Positions 15,712 to 24,400 of a stretch of DNA of 64,000 bases are shown here, piece after piece. How positions within the stretch are numbered: position 1 is the first letter of the stretch; every line of letters starts with the position of its first letter. This DNA is from Lachnospiraceae bacterium. Lineage in GTDB: Bacteria > Bacillota_A > Clostridia > Lachnospirales > Lachnospiraceae. The stretch lies in NCBI GenBank assembly GCA_024684065.1, contig JAIKXO010000146.1:1-64000 (forward strand), written 5' to 3'. The position numbers and the translations under genes were made by a program. The notes below the pieces were generated by a model. That model saw only the letters and a list, made by a program, of their open reading frames with translations, was not told the DNA's origin and did no database searches.

Positions 15712-17084
15712 AGGAGGTTTCAGATGAGCTAAGCGGGAGGGTACTTTATCTGGGACTTGAGGGAACCGAACAATATACTTATGAGATATCGATGCTTTGT
15801 GAGAATGATATTGAAGGCCTGTTGAAATTTGATATTCAAAACAGAGGCGGCACGAGCAGTCTTGCGTTTAATATATCGGGAAAACAGAGTCTTAGCGAGC
15901 TATACCTGAAAAAAGAGATGAATTCAGATGAACTGCTGGCTCTTTTTAAGGGACTTTCGGTTGTCCATAGAAGCCTCAGGGAATATCTGTTAGATACATC
16001 AGGTCTTGTGATCGACCCTGAACTCATATATATGGATATGCTTGAGAAAAAAGTCGATTTTATCTTCTTTCCGGGCTATAAGGAAGAAATCTCCGCTTCC
16101 ATGAGAGATCTGGCCGATTATATCATACAGCACACCGATCACAGGGATGACGAGGCGGTTGAAGCGGCATATGGATTTTATAAGAGAGTATATGCGGGGA
16201 ATTATTCGACAGAAATTTTTCTTGAGAAGAAAAAAGGGTATAACAGTGGGGCTGATACCGGGGAAGGACTTAATGAAAGGAGCAGAGGCAGCAGTAAGGC
16301 AGACTTAAATATCGTTGAAAAGGCTTATGACAGAGAGCCCCGGATACGGGAAAAGACTGATGAAGATAAAAGAAGAGATGAAAGCATCGAAATAAGCTTC
16401 AGATCTGCAGGCAGTAACTCTCTTAAAGATACTGAAAGACGCAGGAATTATGATAGGCGGGGAGAACCGGTATCTGATGAGGAAGGGACAGATGAAAAAG
16501 AAGTGCCCAAAAAGGTATATGTGATATGTTTCTTATGTCTGTTGCTTCTGATGACAGGGGTGCTTTCCGTCCTTATATATAAACCGTATCAGATAAGCAG
16601 ATTTATCGATGCAAACAGCAGGGCAGTGATTATTTTTACGGCACTGACAGGTGCGGTGCTTATTCTGATCCCGGCTCTTTGCGTAAATAGAGATTATAAG
16701 GTGAGAAGACTGAAAACCGGACTTTATCACCCCGCTGAGGACAGATCCGTGGCTGAAAAGGAAAGGATCGCCTTTCAAAAGGGAAGAAATAAGAGCCTGC
16801 ATTTTCTTTCCGATGATAGAGAAGGGATGGGAGACAGGATGATACTTAATATATTCCCTTTTTTGATAGGAAAATCCGAGGCTTGTGACGGGATGGTCAG
16901 GTCAAAGGCGGTAAGCAGGAGGCATGCGGAAATTTTTATTGAAGACGGCTGCTATTACATAAGAGACCTTGGTTCCCTGAACGGAACCTATATAAACGGA
17001 AAGGAGGTAAAAAAGGATCATCCGGAAAGGCTGGATCCGTGCAGCGAGCTCATATTTGGCGACAGGACTTTTTATTTTTTTTGA
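15687..17084 (+). CDS. DUF6382 and FHA domain protein of the Tad locus
   Basis: A 465-residue protein in three parts. The first about 180 residues match the DUF6382 pattern found in Clostridial Tad loci (LKFDIQNRGG, then LFKGLSVVHRSLREYLLD and GLVIDPELIYMD). A charged low-complexity linker follows (about 190-270). Next are two membrane helices (VYVICFLCLLLLMTGVLSVL and AVIIFTALTGAVLILIPAL). The C-terminal FHA domain has SRRHAEIFIEDG and LGSLNGTYINGKEV, the phosphothreonine-binding loop. It ends the pilus operon. FHA suggests control by a Ser/Thr kinase; no kinase gene lies in the window. Confidence 0.85.
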   Translation: MGCKLLLLKEVSDELSGRVLYLGLEGTEQYTYEISMLCENDIEGLLKFDIQNRGGTSSLAFNISGKQSLSELYLKKEMNSDELLALFKGLSVVHRSLREYLLDTSGLVIDPELIYMDMLEKKVDFIFFPGYKEEISASMRDLADYIIQHTDHRDDEAVEAAYGFYKRVYAGNYSTEIFLEKKKGYNSGADTGEGLNERSRGSSKADLNIVEKAYDREPRIREKTDEDKRRDESIEISFRSAGSNSLKDTERRRNYDRRGEPVSDEEGTDEKEVPKKVYVICFLCLLLLMTGVLSVLIYKPYQISRFIDANSRAVIIFTALTGAVLILIPALCVNRDYKVRRLKTGLYHPAEDRSVAEKERIAFQKGRNKSLHFLSDDREGMGDRMILNIFPFLIGKSEACDGMVRSKAVSRRHAEIFIEDGCYYIRDLGSLNGTYINGKEVKKDHPERLDPCSELIFGDRTFYFF

Positions 17085-17102
17085 CCTCTTCCCGTTTAGT
17101 CG

Positions 17103-17131
17103 TTTACAAATCCTGACCTCTGTAATATAAT
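17103..17131 (+). promoter_or_regulatory. Sigma-A promoter of murA
   Basis: TTTACA (17103-17108) and TATAAT (17126-17131) are 17 bp apart. The leader to the murA start is about 195 nt and contains a 7-bp AACATGT/ACATGTT hairpin near 17219-17239. No known riboswitch was recognised. Confidence 0.75.
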
Positions 17132-17331
17132 CTTTTTTGTATGGGGTTGCAGAAATACCGGTTAATCAGAATTTTGCAGTAATGACAGGATTTATTTACG
17201 CAGATCCGTTATTGCCCGAACATGTAAAAAACACATGTTTTCGGCCGTAAAAACCTGATGGACAGGGATTTTTGCCGTATTGGGGAATATGAGACCATAA
17301 CAGGTTAAAATATTTATAAGGGTGTGGGAAC

Positions 17332-18624
17332 GTGGAACAATATATCATTAGCGGGGGAAATCCGCTCGTTGGAGAGGTTGATATCTGCGGCGCAAAAAAT
17401 GCCGCGCTTGGAATACTTGCAGCTTCTCTTATGACAGACGAGCCGGTCATAATAGAAAATCTTCCGGACGTCAGCGATACGAATGTTCTTATCCAGGCAA
17501 TGGAGAGCATTGGCGTCGTCATTGAACGAAAGGACAGACATACCGTAAAGATCAATTCAGGCGCGATCAATTCTCTTACTGTAGAATCCAGCTATATTAA
17601 AAAAATAAGAGCTTCCTATTATATGCTCGGTGCATTGTTGGGAAAATATAAGAAGGCGTCGGTTGCTCTTCCCGGAGGCTGTGAAATAGGTTCAAGACCT
17701 ATAGATCAGCACAGAAAAGGATTTAAGGCTCTGGGAGCGAATGTGAGCATATCCCACGGCCGTATTTCCGTTGAAGCCGAAAAGCTTACCGGAAGCCATA
17801 TTTACCTGGATGTCGTTACCGTAGGCGCGACCATAAACATCATGCTTGCCGCGGTGTTAGCCGAGGGAAAGACTACCCTTGAGAATGCCGCCAAGGAGCC
17901 TCATGTCGTAGATGTTGCCAACTTTTTAAACAGCATGGGAGCCAATATCAAGGGAGCAGGTACGGACATCATAAGGATAAAGGGAACGCCGAAGCTCCAT
18001 GGGACTACATATTCCATCATCCCGGACCAGATAGAGGCGGGAACGTTTATGTTTGCCGCGGCCATCACCAAGGGCGATATCATGATCAAAAACGTCATCC
18101 CAAAGCACCTTGAATCCATAAGCGCAAAGCTTATAGAGATGGGCTGCGAGATAGAGGAATTTGATGATATGCTGAGGGTAGTGGCGGCCAGAAGATTAAA
18201 TAAGACCCACGTCAAGACCCTGCCTTATCCCGGATTTCCGACGGATATGCAGCCGCAGATAGTGGCTGCGCTCTCTATCAGCGAAGGAACCAGTGTGGTT
18301 ACCGAGAGTATCTTTGAAAGCCGGTTCAAGTATGTGGATGAGCTTATAAAAATGGGTGCCCAGATAAAGGTTGAAGGTAACTCTGCCATAGTGGAGGGCG
18401 TACACAGGCTGACAGGGGCAGCCCTTCAGGCACCGGATCTGAGAGCGGGGGCGGCATTGGTGCTTGCGGCGCTGGCTGCTGAAGGCGATTCTACTGTGGA
18501 TGATATATTATATATAGAAAGAGGCTATGAGGATTTTCATATAAAGCTTAAAGGGCTCGGGGCGTCAATAGAAAAGGTGGATAATGAAAGAGATGCCCAG
18601 AAGACAAGATACAAGGTAAGCTGA
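17332..18624 (+). CDS. murA: UDP-N-acetylglucosamine 1-carboxyvinyltransferase
   Basis: Catalyses the first committed step of peptidoglycan synthesis, transferring enolpyruvate from PEP to UDP-GlcNAc in the cytoplasm. The 430-residue protein has the expected length and motifs: Lys22-Asn23 in CGAKNAAL, the catalytic cysteine at 117 in LPGGCEIGSRPIDQH (the fosfomycin target), and the late YPGFPTDMQPQ motif. The start is GTG at 17332. The gene has its own promoter. Firmicutes often have two paralogues; whether this is MurA or the MurZ form cannot be told here. It converges with amrS, with 43 bp between the two stop codons. Confidence 0.95.
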   Translation: MEQYIISGGNPLVGEVDICGAKNAALGILAASLMTDEPVIIENLPDVSDTNVLIQAMESIGVVIERKDRHTVKINSGAINSLTVESSYIKKIRASYYMLGALLGKYKKASVALPGGCEIGSRPIDQHRKGFKALGANVSISHGRISVEAEKLTGSHIYLDVVTVGATINIMLAAVLAEGKTTLENAAKEPHVVDVANFLNSMGANIKGAGTDIIRIKGTPKLHGTTYSIIPDQIEAGTFMFAAAITKGDIMIKNVIPKHLESISAKLIEMGCEIEEFDDMLRVVAARRLNKTHVKTLPYPGFPTDMQPQIVAALSISEGTSVVTESIFESRFKYVDELIKMGAQIKVEGNSAIVEGVHRLTGAALQAPDLRAGAALVLAALAAEGDSTVDDILYIERGYEDFHIKLKGLGASIEKVDNERDAQKTRYKVS

Positions 18625-18667
18625 TCCTTGTAAGAAAAAAGAAAAGAGCTTTTAAGTGTTTTTTCAG

Positions 18668-19504
18668 CTATACGTTTCCTACATAAACATATTTCAGATA
18701 TTCAAGCGCGATGTCCTTCAGTCTGAAAAGCAGATCTGTATCGGTAGGAGCAATAGAATTCATTTTGTACATAGGAAAGAAGCGGGTGATATGCAGAGGA
18801 ATGTCAGGTGATATTTTGGATATCCATTCAGCTTCTTCTTTCATTTCAGATAACGAATCATTCATTCCGGGAACGATCAAAGACGTGATCTCCACATGTG
18901 CTTTTTCTGCGGAAGCTTTGATAAAGTCCATGGTCTGCTTAAGAGATCCCGAGATAAAATCGTAAGCTTTGTCGGTAAAACCTTTCAGATCGATGTTCAT
19001 CGCATCCACAAAAGGAAGGACCTCTGACAGGATATTAAGGCTTACGCTTCCGTTCGTGACCAGTACCGTCTTCAACCCGTTTTCCTTAAACAACCTGGCT
19101 GTATCACGGACATACTCATAGGAGATCAGGGGTTCGTTATAGGTAAAAGCTATCCCTATATTGCCCCTGTTCTTTAAAGAAAGCGCAGTGTTTAACAGAT
19201 CTTCAGGCGATGCTTCCTCATAATAAGAGGCCTGGTCCTTTCCGATCTGGGAAATTGCGTGGTTCTGGCAGAACGGGCAGAGAAGATTACAGCCAAAGCC
19301 GCCCACAGACAGGATCATGCTTCCCGGAAAGAAGTTCTTTAGGGGCTTTTTTTCGATCGGGTCAAGTGCCAGGCCGGATATGATCCCGTAATTGACGGGA
19401 GTATTTTTCCCGCCCGTGTTTTTACGTGCCTTGCAGAAGCCTGACGCTCCCTCCAGAAGACGGCAATGTCTTTCACAGATTTCACAGATTATCGGTTCAG
19501 ACAT
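18668..19504 (-). CDS. amrS: AmmeMemoRadiSam system radical SAM enzyme
   Basis: A radical SAM protein of the AmmeMemoRadiSam trio. The 278-residue product has the cluster motif C-x3-C-x2-C (Cys72, Cys76, Cys79 in GCNLLCPFCQNH), and an N-terminal cysteine-rich stretch (CEICERHCRLLEGASGFCKA). The family resembles pyruvate formate-lyase activating enzymes, but the substrate is not known. ATG at 19504 overlaps the end of the amrB-amrA gene by 8 bp, so the two are cotranscribed and probably coupled. The name is firm by context and motif; the biochemical role is not established. Confidence 0.9.
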   Translation of the reverse strand: MSEPIICEICERHCRLLEGASGFCKARKNTGGKNTPVNYGIISGLALDPIEKKPLKNFFPGSMILSVGGFGCNLLCPFCQNHAISQIGKDQASYYEEASPEDLLNTALSLKNRGNIGIAFTYNEPLISYEYVRDTARLFKENGLKTVLVTNGSVSLNILSEVLPFVDAMNIDLKGFTDKAYDFISGSLKQTMDFIKASAEKAHVEITSLIVPGMNDSLSEMKEEAEWISKISPDIPLHITRFFPMYKMNSIAPTDTDLLFRLKDIALEYLKYVYVGNV

Positions 19505-20843
19505 GCCTCACCACCTCAAAGCGGTACATTTTAACATCTTCATTCGGACCTATCCCTGCTTTCTTTCGCGCGATCCTGACCTGTTCCTCCACTGTGTCTA
19601 CCCCTTCTAAATCAGGGAGAAGCAGTCCCCGTCTGTATCCGTTTTCCACGATGACTCCATAGCGCTTTACATCAAGCTCGTCCATCGAGGAGATCGGTTC
19701 TGAATCAGAAAGCACGTCAACGTTTATTTCAAGGTCCGACAGTTCATCGGGAGTAATTGCGGAAAAACGGGGATCCTTCGTGGAGGCAGAGACCGCATTC
19801 CCGATTATCTCCTGCGCAAGATTATCATAAACAGCGGAAATAGTTCCTATACAGCCTCTGAGCATTCCAAACTCATGGATCGACACAAAAGCCCCGGCTC
19901 TTTTTTCCAGCTCCCTGTCATCAAACTCCGGCTTAGGGGTGTTTCCCGATTCTATATAGGTATTTATTGTTTTCTTTGCAAGATTTACAAGGGCATCATT
20001 GCTTTTTCGGGAATCGGCTATTTCCTGCGCCCCGAAGTCAGCCGCTTTTGGTGTAAAGATCCCTATTCCGTATCCTACCCCGAAGGTGGCTTCGTGGGAA
20101 AGGATCTCCGGTGTAACGGAAACGCTGTCAAAGGCCCCGCCCATTATGGCAAAGGAGCGATGGCCGCATTCCTCGCTCTTATGAAGGAAAATCTCGTTAA
20201 ACTGTAAAAGCTCCCTGAAAGCGGCACGTCCCATGACGTCCATCAGCTTTTCGTCATATTCGGGCCCTTCCTTTTTATAGCCGTAAGGCCCGTCCTCTTT
20301 CTGGCAATGGGAAAGATCTCCGCTTGCTATGAATACGGATCTCCTGCCGAGCTGGTCGTTTACGCTTCGGATAAGCTTCCCGAAATTATAATGGGTCTCA
20401 AGCGAAAGCCCCGAAAGACCTATCCTTACAAGCTTATAGCCGGTATAGCGTTTATTGATAAAATAAAGAGGGACCATGGTTCCGTGATCGAGGCGCTTAT
20501 CGCGTTCGCCATAGATCCCTGCCGGAAATCCTGCCTTATCTGCTCTTCCGTTTAAGGTAAGGGCAAATTCTCCGTCGTATTTTACGTCGAATTCGACTTC
20601 CGGAACATTGAAGTTTGCGAAATTGCCGTATGCGCTTCCCCCGGGGGAAACATGAAAATAATCGGAATACATCACACTGTGGGGAGATGTAAGGATTATC
20701 GTATCCGGTTTAAGAGAAGCTATCCTTTCCGCTACCCTGTCAAAAGCATCAAGAGTCGCCTGTATTTTTTTCTCATCCCCCTTTCCGACTTCGTGTACGG
20801 CAAGAGGGGGGTGCGGAACCATGAAACCTGCTAAAAACGGCAT
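19497..20843 (-). CDS. AmmeMemoRadiSam system fused protein B + A (Memo-like dioxygenase fold and AMMECR1)
   Basis: The 448-residue protein joins two domains. Residues about 1-270 are a Memo/class III extradiol dioxygenase-like fold, with conserved LTSPHSVMYSDYF, ASGDLSHC and the downstream ECGHRSF. Residues about 285-448 are AMMECR1, with FVSIHEFGMLRGCIGTI, DPRFSAITPDEL and the late LLLPDLEGVDTVEEQ. In many genomes these are separate genes; here they are one chain with amrS directly downstream. AAAGGAG lies before the ATG at 20843. The physiological function is unknown; the human homologues MEMO1 and AMMECR1 also lack an agreed role. No other metabolic gene shares the operon. Confidence 0.9.
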   Translation of the reverse strand: MPFLAGFMVPHPPLAVHEVGKGDEKKIQATLDAFDRVAERIASLKPDTIILTSPHSVMYSDYFHVSPGGSAYGNFANFNVPEVEFDVKYDGEFALTLNGRADKAGFPAGIYGERDKRLDHGTMVPLYFINKRYTGYKLVRIGLSGLSLETHYNFGKLIRSVNDQLGRRSVFIASGDLSHCQKEDGPYGYKKEGPEYDEKLMDVMGRAAFRELLQFNEIFLHKSEECGHRSFAIMGGAFDSVSVTPEILSHEATFGVGYGIGIFTPKAADFGAQEIADSRKSNDALVNLAKKTINTYIESGNTPKPEFDDRELEKRAGAFVSIHEFGMLRGCIGTISAVYDNLAQEIIGNAVSASTKDPRFSAITPDELSDLEINVDVLSDSEPISSMDELDVKRYGVIVENGYRRGLLLPDLEGVDTVEEQVRIARKKAGIGPNEDVKMYRFEVVRHV

Positions 20844-21061
20844 ATCTTATCTCCTTTGTATTGTAGTAGGGCAGAATATGTTTGTGAAATAAATTATTAC
20901 CGAAAACAAAACGCACCTGTTTTCGATCCGGACCGTTTTTGTACCGGAAACTGCGTTTATAAAGCTTTACCGGTAAACGGCGGATGTTATCACAAGATAC
21001 GATCACTGATCTTCCAAAAACAATAACAATACCGGACTGTAAACGAACTGACCCTCACATC

Positions 21062-21091
21062 ATTATATACTAATTATCCAAAAGGAAAAAG
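21062..21091 (-). promoter_or_regulatory. Possible promoter of the amrBA-amrS operon
   Basis: Read on the - strand, TATAAT lies at 21067-21062, with only a T-rich -35 region. It would give a leader of about 215 nt before the gene at 20843. The gap 20844-21134 also contains a TTTACCGGTAAA palindrome (20967-20978) and a CGAAAAC/GTTTTCG hairpin near 20900-20924; nothing else was recognised in it. Confidence 0.4.
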
Positions 21092-21134
21092 ATATCGTTT
21101 GGGGTTTAAAACGGAATTTTTATATAAGACAGCA

Positions 21135-21164
21135 GAAAAAGAGGCAGTCCGTTACCTGCTGCCT
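21135..21164 (-). terminator. Intrinsic terminator of queF
   Basis: On the - strand AGGCAG (21164-21159) pairs with CTGCCT (21147-21142) over an 11-nt loop, followed by CTTTTT (21141-21136). It lies about 35 bp after the queF stop codon. Confidence 0.7.
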
Positions 21165-21199
21165 GTCCGGGTAAGAGTTAAGGAGAATGAAGGTTTTTA

Positions 21200-21691
21200 T
21201 CAGCGATAAAAACTGCCATCCTCAGGGGAAGGGAACATATCGTGCTTTGTAAGTCTTTCATGGGCTACGCTTTCCCAGTAAGTCCCCGGTTTTCCGTAAT
21301 TGCAGTACGGGTCTATGGATATTCCTCCCCTGGGCATAAAGCGCCCCCAGACCTCTATATACTTCGGGGAAAGCAGCTTTATCAGATCCTTCATGATGAT
21401 GTTAGCCACATCCTCATGGAAATCTCCGTGGTTTCGGAAGGAAAACAGATAGAGCTTAAGGGATTTGCTCTCTACCAAATATTCTTCAGGCACATAAGAG
21501 ATGGTTATCCTGCCAAAATCCGGCTGGCCGGTAATAGGACAGAGCGTTGTGAATTCCGGGCAGTTGAATTTTACGAAATAATCATTGTCAGGATGCTTGT
21601 TGCTGAATTTTTCCAGAACCTCCGGGGCATAATCCGTTCTGTATTCTGTTTTGTTGTTTCCAAGCAGCGTCAGGTTCTCTTTTTCTCTCAT
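21200..21691 (-). CDS. queF: NADPH-dependent 7-cyano-7-deazaguanine reductase (preQ1 synthase)
   Basis: Reduces preQ0 to preQ1, the base that is inserted into tRNA during queuosine synthesis. The 163-residue length matches the unimodular QueF type. Cys51 in [11 protein letters not shown] forms the thioimide with substrate, and the motif [21 protein letters not shown] binds NADPH. The ATG at 21691 is fixed by TGGAGGA at the end of a leader repeat element. The queuosine precursor transporter gene lies directly upstream in the same orientation, so the two form a salvage/synthesis pair. No queC, queD or queE is present in the window. Confidence 0.95.
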   Translation of the reverse strand: MREKENLTLLGNNKTEYRTDYAPEVLEKFSNKHPDNDYFVKFNCPEFTTLCPITGQPDFGRITISYVPEEYLVESKSLKLYLFSFRNHGDFHEDVANIIMKDLIKLLSPKYIEVWGRFMPRGGISIDPYCNYGKPGTYWESVAHERLTKHDMFPSPEDGSFYR

Positions 21692-21784
21692 TTTTGTCCT
21701 CCATTGTCAGGCACGGGCCGGATCTATCCGGGTTCGTATCTGACCCGCCGATCAGGTTTGAAAGTCGAATACTGTCAGACTTTC
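21692..21784 (-). repeat. Leader repeat element, copy D (before queF)
   Basis: Reading on the - strand, GAAAGTC (21784-21778) can pair with GACTTTC (21766-21760). After the linker AAACCTGATCGGC, hairpin 2 has arms GTCAG and CTGAC enclosing CCGGATAGATCCGG. GGAGGACAAAA then leads to the queF ATG. The element fills essentially the whole gap between yhhQ and queF. It is the only copy on the - strand. Confidence 0.85.
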
Positions 21785-21787
21785 CTC

Positions 21788-22468
21788 TCAGTCTCCGATG
21801 ATCTTATATTTGACATCATAATCGTAGGTATCCAAAGCTTCTTTATTTTTAATAAAATTGACGATCGCATAGGTCACCGGTGTAAATATTGTTTCATAGA
21901 GCACCTTGAAAAGGTACTGGAACAGTATCATTCTCAGAAGCGTACTGTTATCCATGGTTCCGAAAAAGGAGATGGTTATAAAAATAACAGAGTCAAAGCC
22001 CTCTCCGACCAATGTGGAAAGGATAGTCCGAAGCCATAGCTTCCTCCCCTTTGTGGCGATCTTAAGCTTTGAAAGAAGGATGGAATTGGAGAATTCGCCG
22101 AAAAGATAGCCGGTAAAGGATGCAATCGCCACACGGGGAGTTGTTCCAAGGACAATGGCGTAGGCCTCCTGGTTCTCCCAAAAGTCCGGAAACGGAAGGG
22201 CGACGGTAAGCATATAGACCGCGACGGCAAAAAAGCTCAAAAAGAATCCAAGCCATATAATGATCCTTGTGTTTTTAAAGCCGTATACTTCCGTGAAAAC
22301 ATCTCCGAGAATATATGTGACCGGAAAAAGTATTACAGCCGCAGGGAGCGTGATGCTTTGAGTCAGGGCCCACATTTTTCCTGCGACCAGGTTTGAAAGC
22401 AAAAGACAGGTTATATATATAGCCGTCAATATCAGAAAAAGCAAAGATACGTTCTTTTTTTCAAGCAT
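21788..22468 (-). CDS. yhhQ: Queuosine precursor transporter (YhhQ/COG1738 family)
   Basis: An integral-membrane carrier thought to import preQ0/preQ1. From the ATG at 22468 the product is 226 residues with about six hydrophobic helices and the family phrases LLLSNLVAGKMW, FPVTYILGDVFTEVYG and GYLFGEFSNSILLSKLK. AAGGAGG lies just before that ATG, so an in-frame upstream ATG at 22525, which would read through a hairpin-rich leader, is rejected as the start. The C-terminal end ITIFVTP-like region is replaced by TIFTPVTYAIVNFIKNKE, still within family variation. queF follows 96 bp downstream. Confidence 0.9.
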   Translation of the reverse strand: MLEKKNVSLLFLILTAIYITCLLLSNLVAGKMWALTQSITLPAAVILFPVTYILGDVFTEVYGFKNTRIIIWLGFFLSFFAVAVYMLTVALPFPDFWENQEAYAIVLGTTPRVAIASFTGYLFGEFSNSILLSKLKIATKGRKLWLRTILSTLVGEGFDSVIFITISFFGTMDNSTLLRMILFQYLFKVLYETIFTPVTYAIVNFIKNKEALDTYDYDVKYKIIGD

Positions 22469-22600
22469 ACAGCCTCCTTGACTGCACCGGTTTGCGAAGC
22501 AAAGCGTGTGCCTTTGCATAAACATCAGTTTATGCCGGTCCGGTTCGACATTTGCTTTAGCAAATATCGAATGAGTCCGGTCTGTTTTACGGACCGGATC
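22469..22600 (-). promoter_or_regulatory. Hairpin-rich leader of the queuosine transporter gene
   Basis: Within 132 bp the - strand can form three successive stems. These are an 8-bp perfect stem (22516-22523 with 22528-22535), a 10-position stem whose single DNA mismatch becomes a G-U pair only in the - strand RNA (22546-22555 with 22560-22569), and a 7-bp stem (22576-22582 with 22592-22598). No known preQ1 riboswitch consensus was recognised. The rest of the gap up to 22914 contains AT-rich sequence with no gene that can be supported. Confidence 0.5.
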
Positions 22601-22914
22601 ATTACTTTGTAAATGTTATATCCGAGTAGATCCGGGAATGGCTGTATATTGCAGGAAAACAGGATTTTCAGGCACCGTCTGCGTTTGAAATGTGCGTGAA
22701 AATGTTAAAGACCCGGAGCTTTTCCGGATATGCTTTCAGAAAATCTGAACAGGATTTTTGCAATAAAAAACAGTCCCGGTTTTATTTAACGACAGGAAGG
22801 TACAAATGAACTGTCGGTCATGAAACGCCCTTAATTCTACCAAAACAGGGCATAATGTCAAGCATAAGTTGCCATAAAGATCAAAACAAAAATTCGTCCC
22901 GGGATCCGCGAAAT

Positions 22915-22943
22915 TTGACAAAATTACTGGGATTTGTTAGAAT
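22915..22943 (+). promoter_or_regulatory. Sigma-A promoter of the SleB-like gene
   Basis: TTGACA (22915-22920, perfect) and TAGAAT (22938-22943) are 17 bp apart. The start codon is about 80 bp further on. GGAGG precedes it. Confidence 0.8.
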
Positions 22944-23029
22944 AGCGCTGTAATGTAACATTTTTGTAACAGATTCATATTAACCTTATTATATTGGCAT
23001 TTATGGAGGAAATTGTATAGGAGCGTAAA

Positions 23030-24235
23030 ATGAAAAAACTAATGCATACGGGGACCGCGGTCATTCTTGGTATTGCTTTGATCGCAGGTGTTTTGGGGAG
23101 TATGCATATGGTTTACGCTGCTAAAACGGCAAAGCATACGAAAGAAGGTATTAAGACTGCCGTTTCGATAGCGAATTCCAAAATTAATAAGACTATGCCG
23201 ACTGTCGAGCTTAATGTCGAGACAGAAACGGTGGAACCAAAGATAGTGGTTTCCGCTTCGCAAGGGGAAAACGAAGACGGAGACGGAGGGGCTGTGGCCG
23301 GGATAAGCTATGACAGGCTGGCTATGGCGAATGTGATGGAGGCCGTGAATATCAGGGAGGAGCCTTCAGAGGATTCAAGCATTATCGGAAAACTGTATAA
23401 AGAATGCGGGGGCGAGATCCTTGAACGTCTGGATGGCTGGACAAAGCTCAAAACAGGGTCTGTCACCGGATATGTAAGCAATGATTATCTTCTTTTCGGT
23501 GATGAGGCAAAGGAGCTTGCCCGCACCGCGGTCGATATGATAGCTACTTCCAACACCTCATGTCTGAGGGTGAGGACCGAGCCTAATGAGGAAGCCACGG
23601 TTCTGGGGCTGCTTGCTGTGGGCGATAAGATCACGGCTGTTGAGAAGCTCGGTGACTGGATCAAAGCAGAGTATTCCGACGGAACGGAATGCTATGTGGC
23701 TTCAAGATATGTAGACATATCAGAAGAGCTTCCTTATGGCGAGAGTATGGATGTGATAAGGAAGAGAGAGGAAGAGACAAAGGCATTTGAAGAGGCGGCT
23801 TCCAGAGAAATGGCATCTGCCGAAAAAAGCGAAAAAACCGAAAAAGACAGTTCGGAAGCACCTGCCAAAAGTCCCGCGCCGGGTCTTGATCCCTCAAATA
23901 TCGATGATGTCAGGCTGCTTGCTGCTCTCATTCAGTGCGAGGGAGGAAACGAGGTCCACGAAGGCCAGGTGGCGATCGGAGATGTGGTAATGAACAGGTT
24001 AAGGACCGGCCGATACGGCTCCAGCATATATTCGGTCATATATGCGAAGGCCCAGTTCGGACCGGCGGGAAGCGGTAAGGTCGCCCAGGTCTATGCAAGC
24101 GGTCCTTCTGCGAGCTGCCTTCAGGCGGCTGCCGAAGCCATGTCCGGTGTTTCTTACATAGGGAATGCCACTTCCTTCAGGAATGTTAATTCCGGACATC
24201 TCGGAATAGTTGTCGGAAATCATGTTTTTTGGTAA
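23030..24235 (+). CDS. Secreted cell-wall hydrolase, SleB-like, with two SH3b domains
   Basis: A 401-residue exported protein. The N-terminal signal peptide (MKKLMHTGTAVILGIALIAG, ending about VYA) is followed by two SH3b repeats (about 95-155, with VNIREEPSEDSSIIGKLYK, and about 170-230, with LRVRTEPNEEATVLGLL). A charged linker (about 245-285) leads to the C-terminal Hydrolase_2/SleB domain: LLAALIQCEGGNEVHEGQVA, then VMNRLRTGRYGSSIY. SleB was named for spore cortex lysis, but the family also has vegetative roles in wall remodelling. No spore gene lies nearby, so a general peptidoglycan hydrolase is the safer call. It has its own promoter and terminator. Confidence 0.88.
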   Translation: MKKLMHTGTAVILGIALIAGVLGSMHMVYAAKTAKHTKEGIKTAVSIANSKINKTMPTVELNVETETVEPKIVVSASQGENEDGDGGAVAGISYDRLAMANVMEAVNIREEPSEDSSIIGKLYKECGGEILERLDGWTKLKTGSVTGYVSNDYLLFGDEAKELARTAVDMIATSNTSCLRVRTEPNEEATVLGLLAVGDKITAVEKLGDWIKAEYSDGTECYVASRYVDISEELPYGESMDVIRKREEETKAFEEAASREMASAEKSEKTEKDSSEAPAKSPAPGLDPSNIDDVRLLAALIQCEGGNEVHEGQVAIGDVVMNRLRTGRYGSSIYSVIYAKAQFGPAGSGKVAQVYASGPSASCLQAAAEAMSGVSYIGNATSFRNVNSGHLGIVVGNHVFW

Positions 24236-24260
24236 AATATAATAATCACGAGAATTTTCG

Positions 24261-24290
24261 GGGTGACTGAGAGGCTCGGTCACCCTTTTT
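24261..24290 (+). terminator. Intrinsic terminator after the SleB-like gene
   Basis: GGGTGAC (24261-24267) pairs with GTCACCC (24279-24285), followed directly by five T. It isolates the hydrolase from the next gene. Confidence 0.92.
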
Positions 24291-24346
24291 GTATCGCAGG
24301 GCCGGCGAAAGGAATATGTAAACGGCGCTGACCGCCGGTTCGCGGA

Positions 24347-24378
24347 CGGGCAGGGCGCGGTTTCATCTTCCCTGCCCG
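24347..24378 (+). promoter_or_regulatory. GC-rich hairpin in the ornithine carbamoyltransferase leader
   Basis: CGGGCAGGG (24347-24355) pairs perfectly with CCCTGCCCG (24370-24378) over a 14-nt loop. It ends about 22 bp before the start codon. No T run follows. It is not a recognised arginine-responsive element. Confidence 0.55.
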
Positions 24379-24400
24379 GTTTATAAGGACGGGAGGCAAT

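Noticed and set aside
21692..21784. preQ1 riboswitch before queF
   Set aside because: The region is a copy of a repeat also found before genes unrelated to queuosine, and no preQ1 motif is present.
24261..24290. TPP riboswitch because of a CTGAGA string
   Set aside because: The string is the loop of an intrinsic terminator, and the second conserved TPP half is absent.
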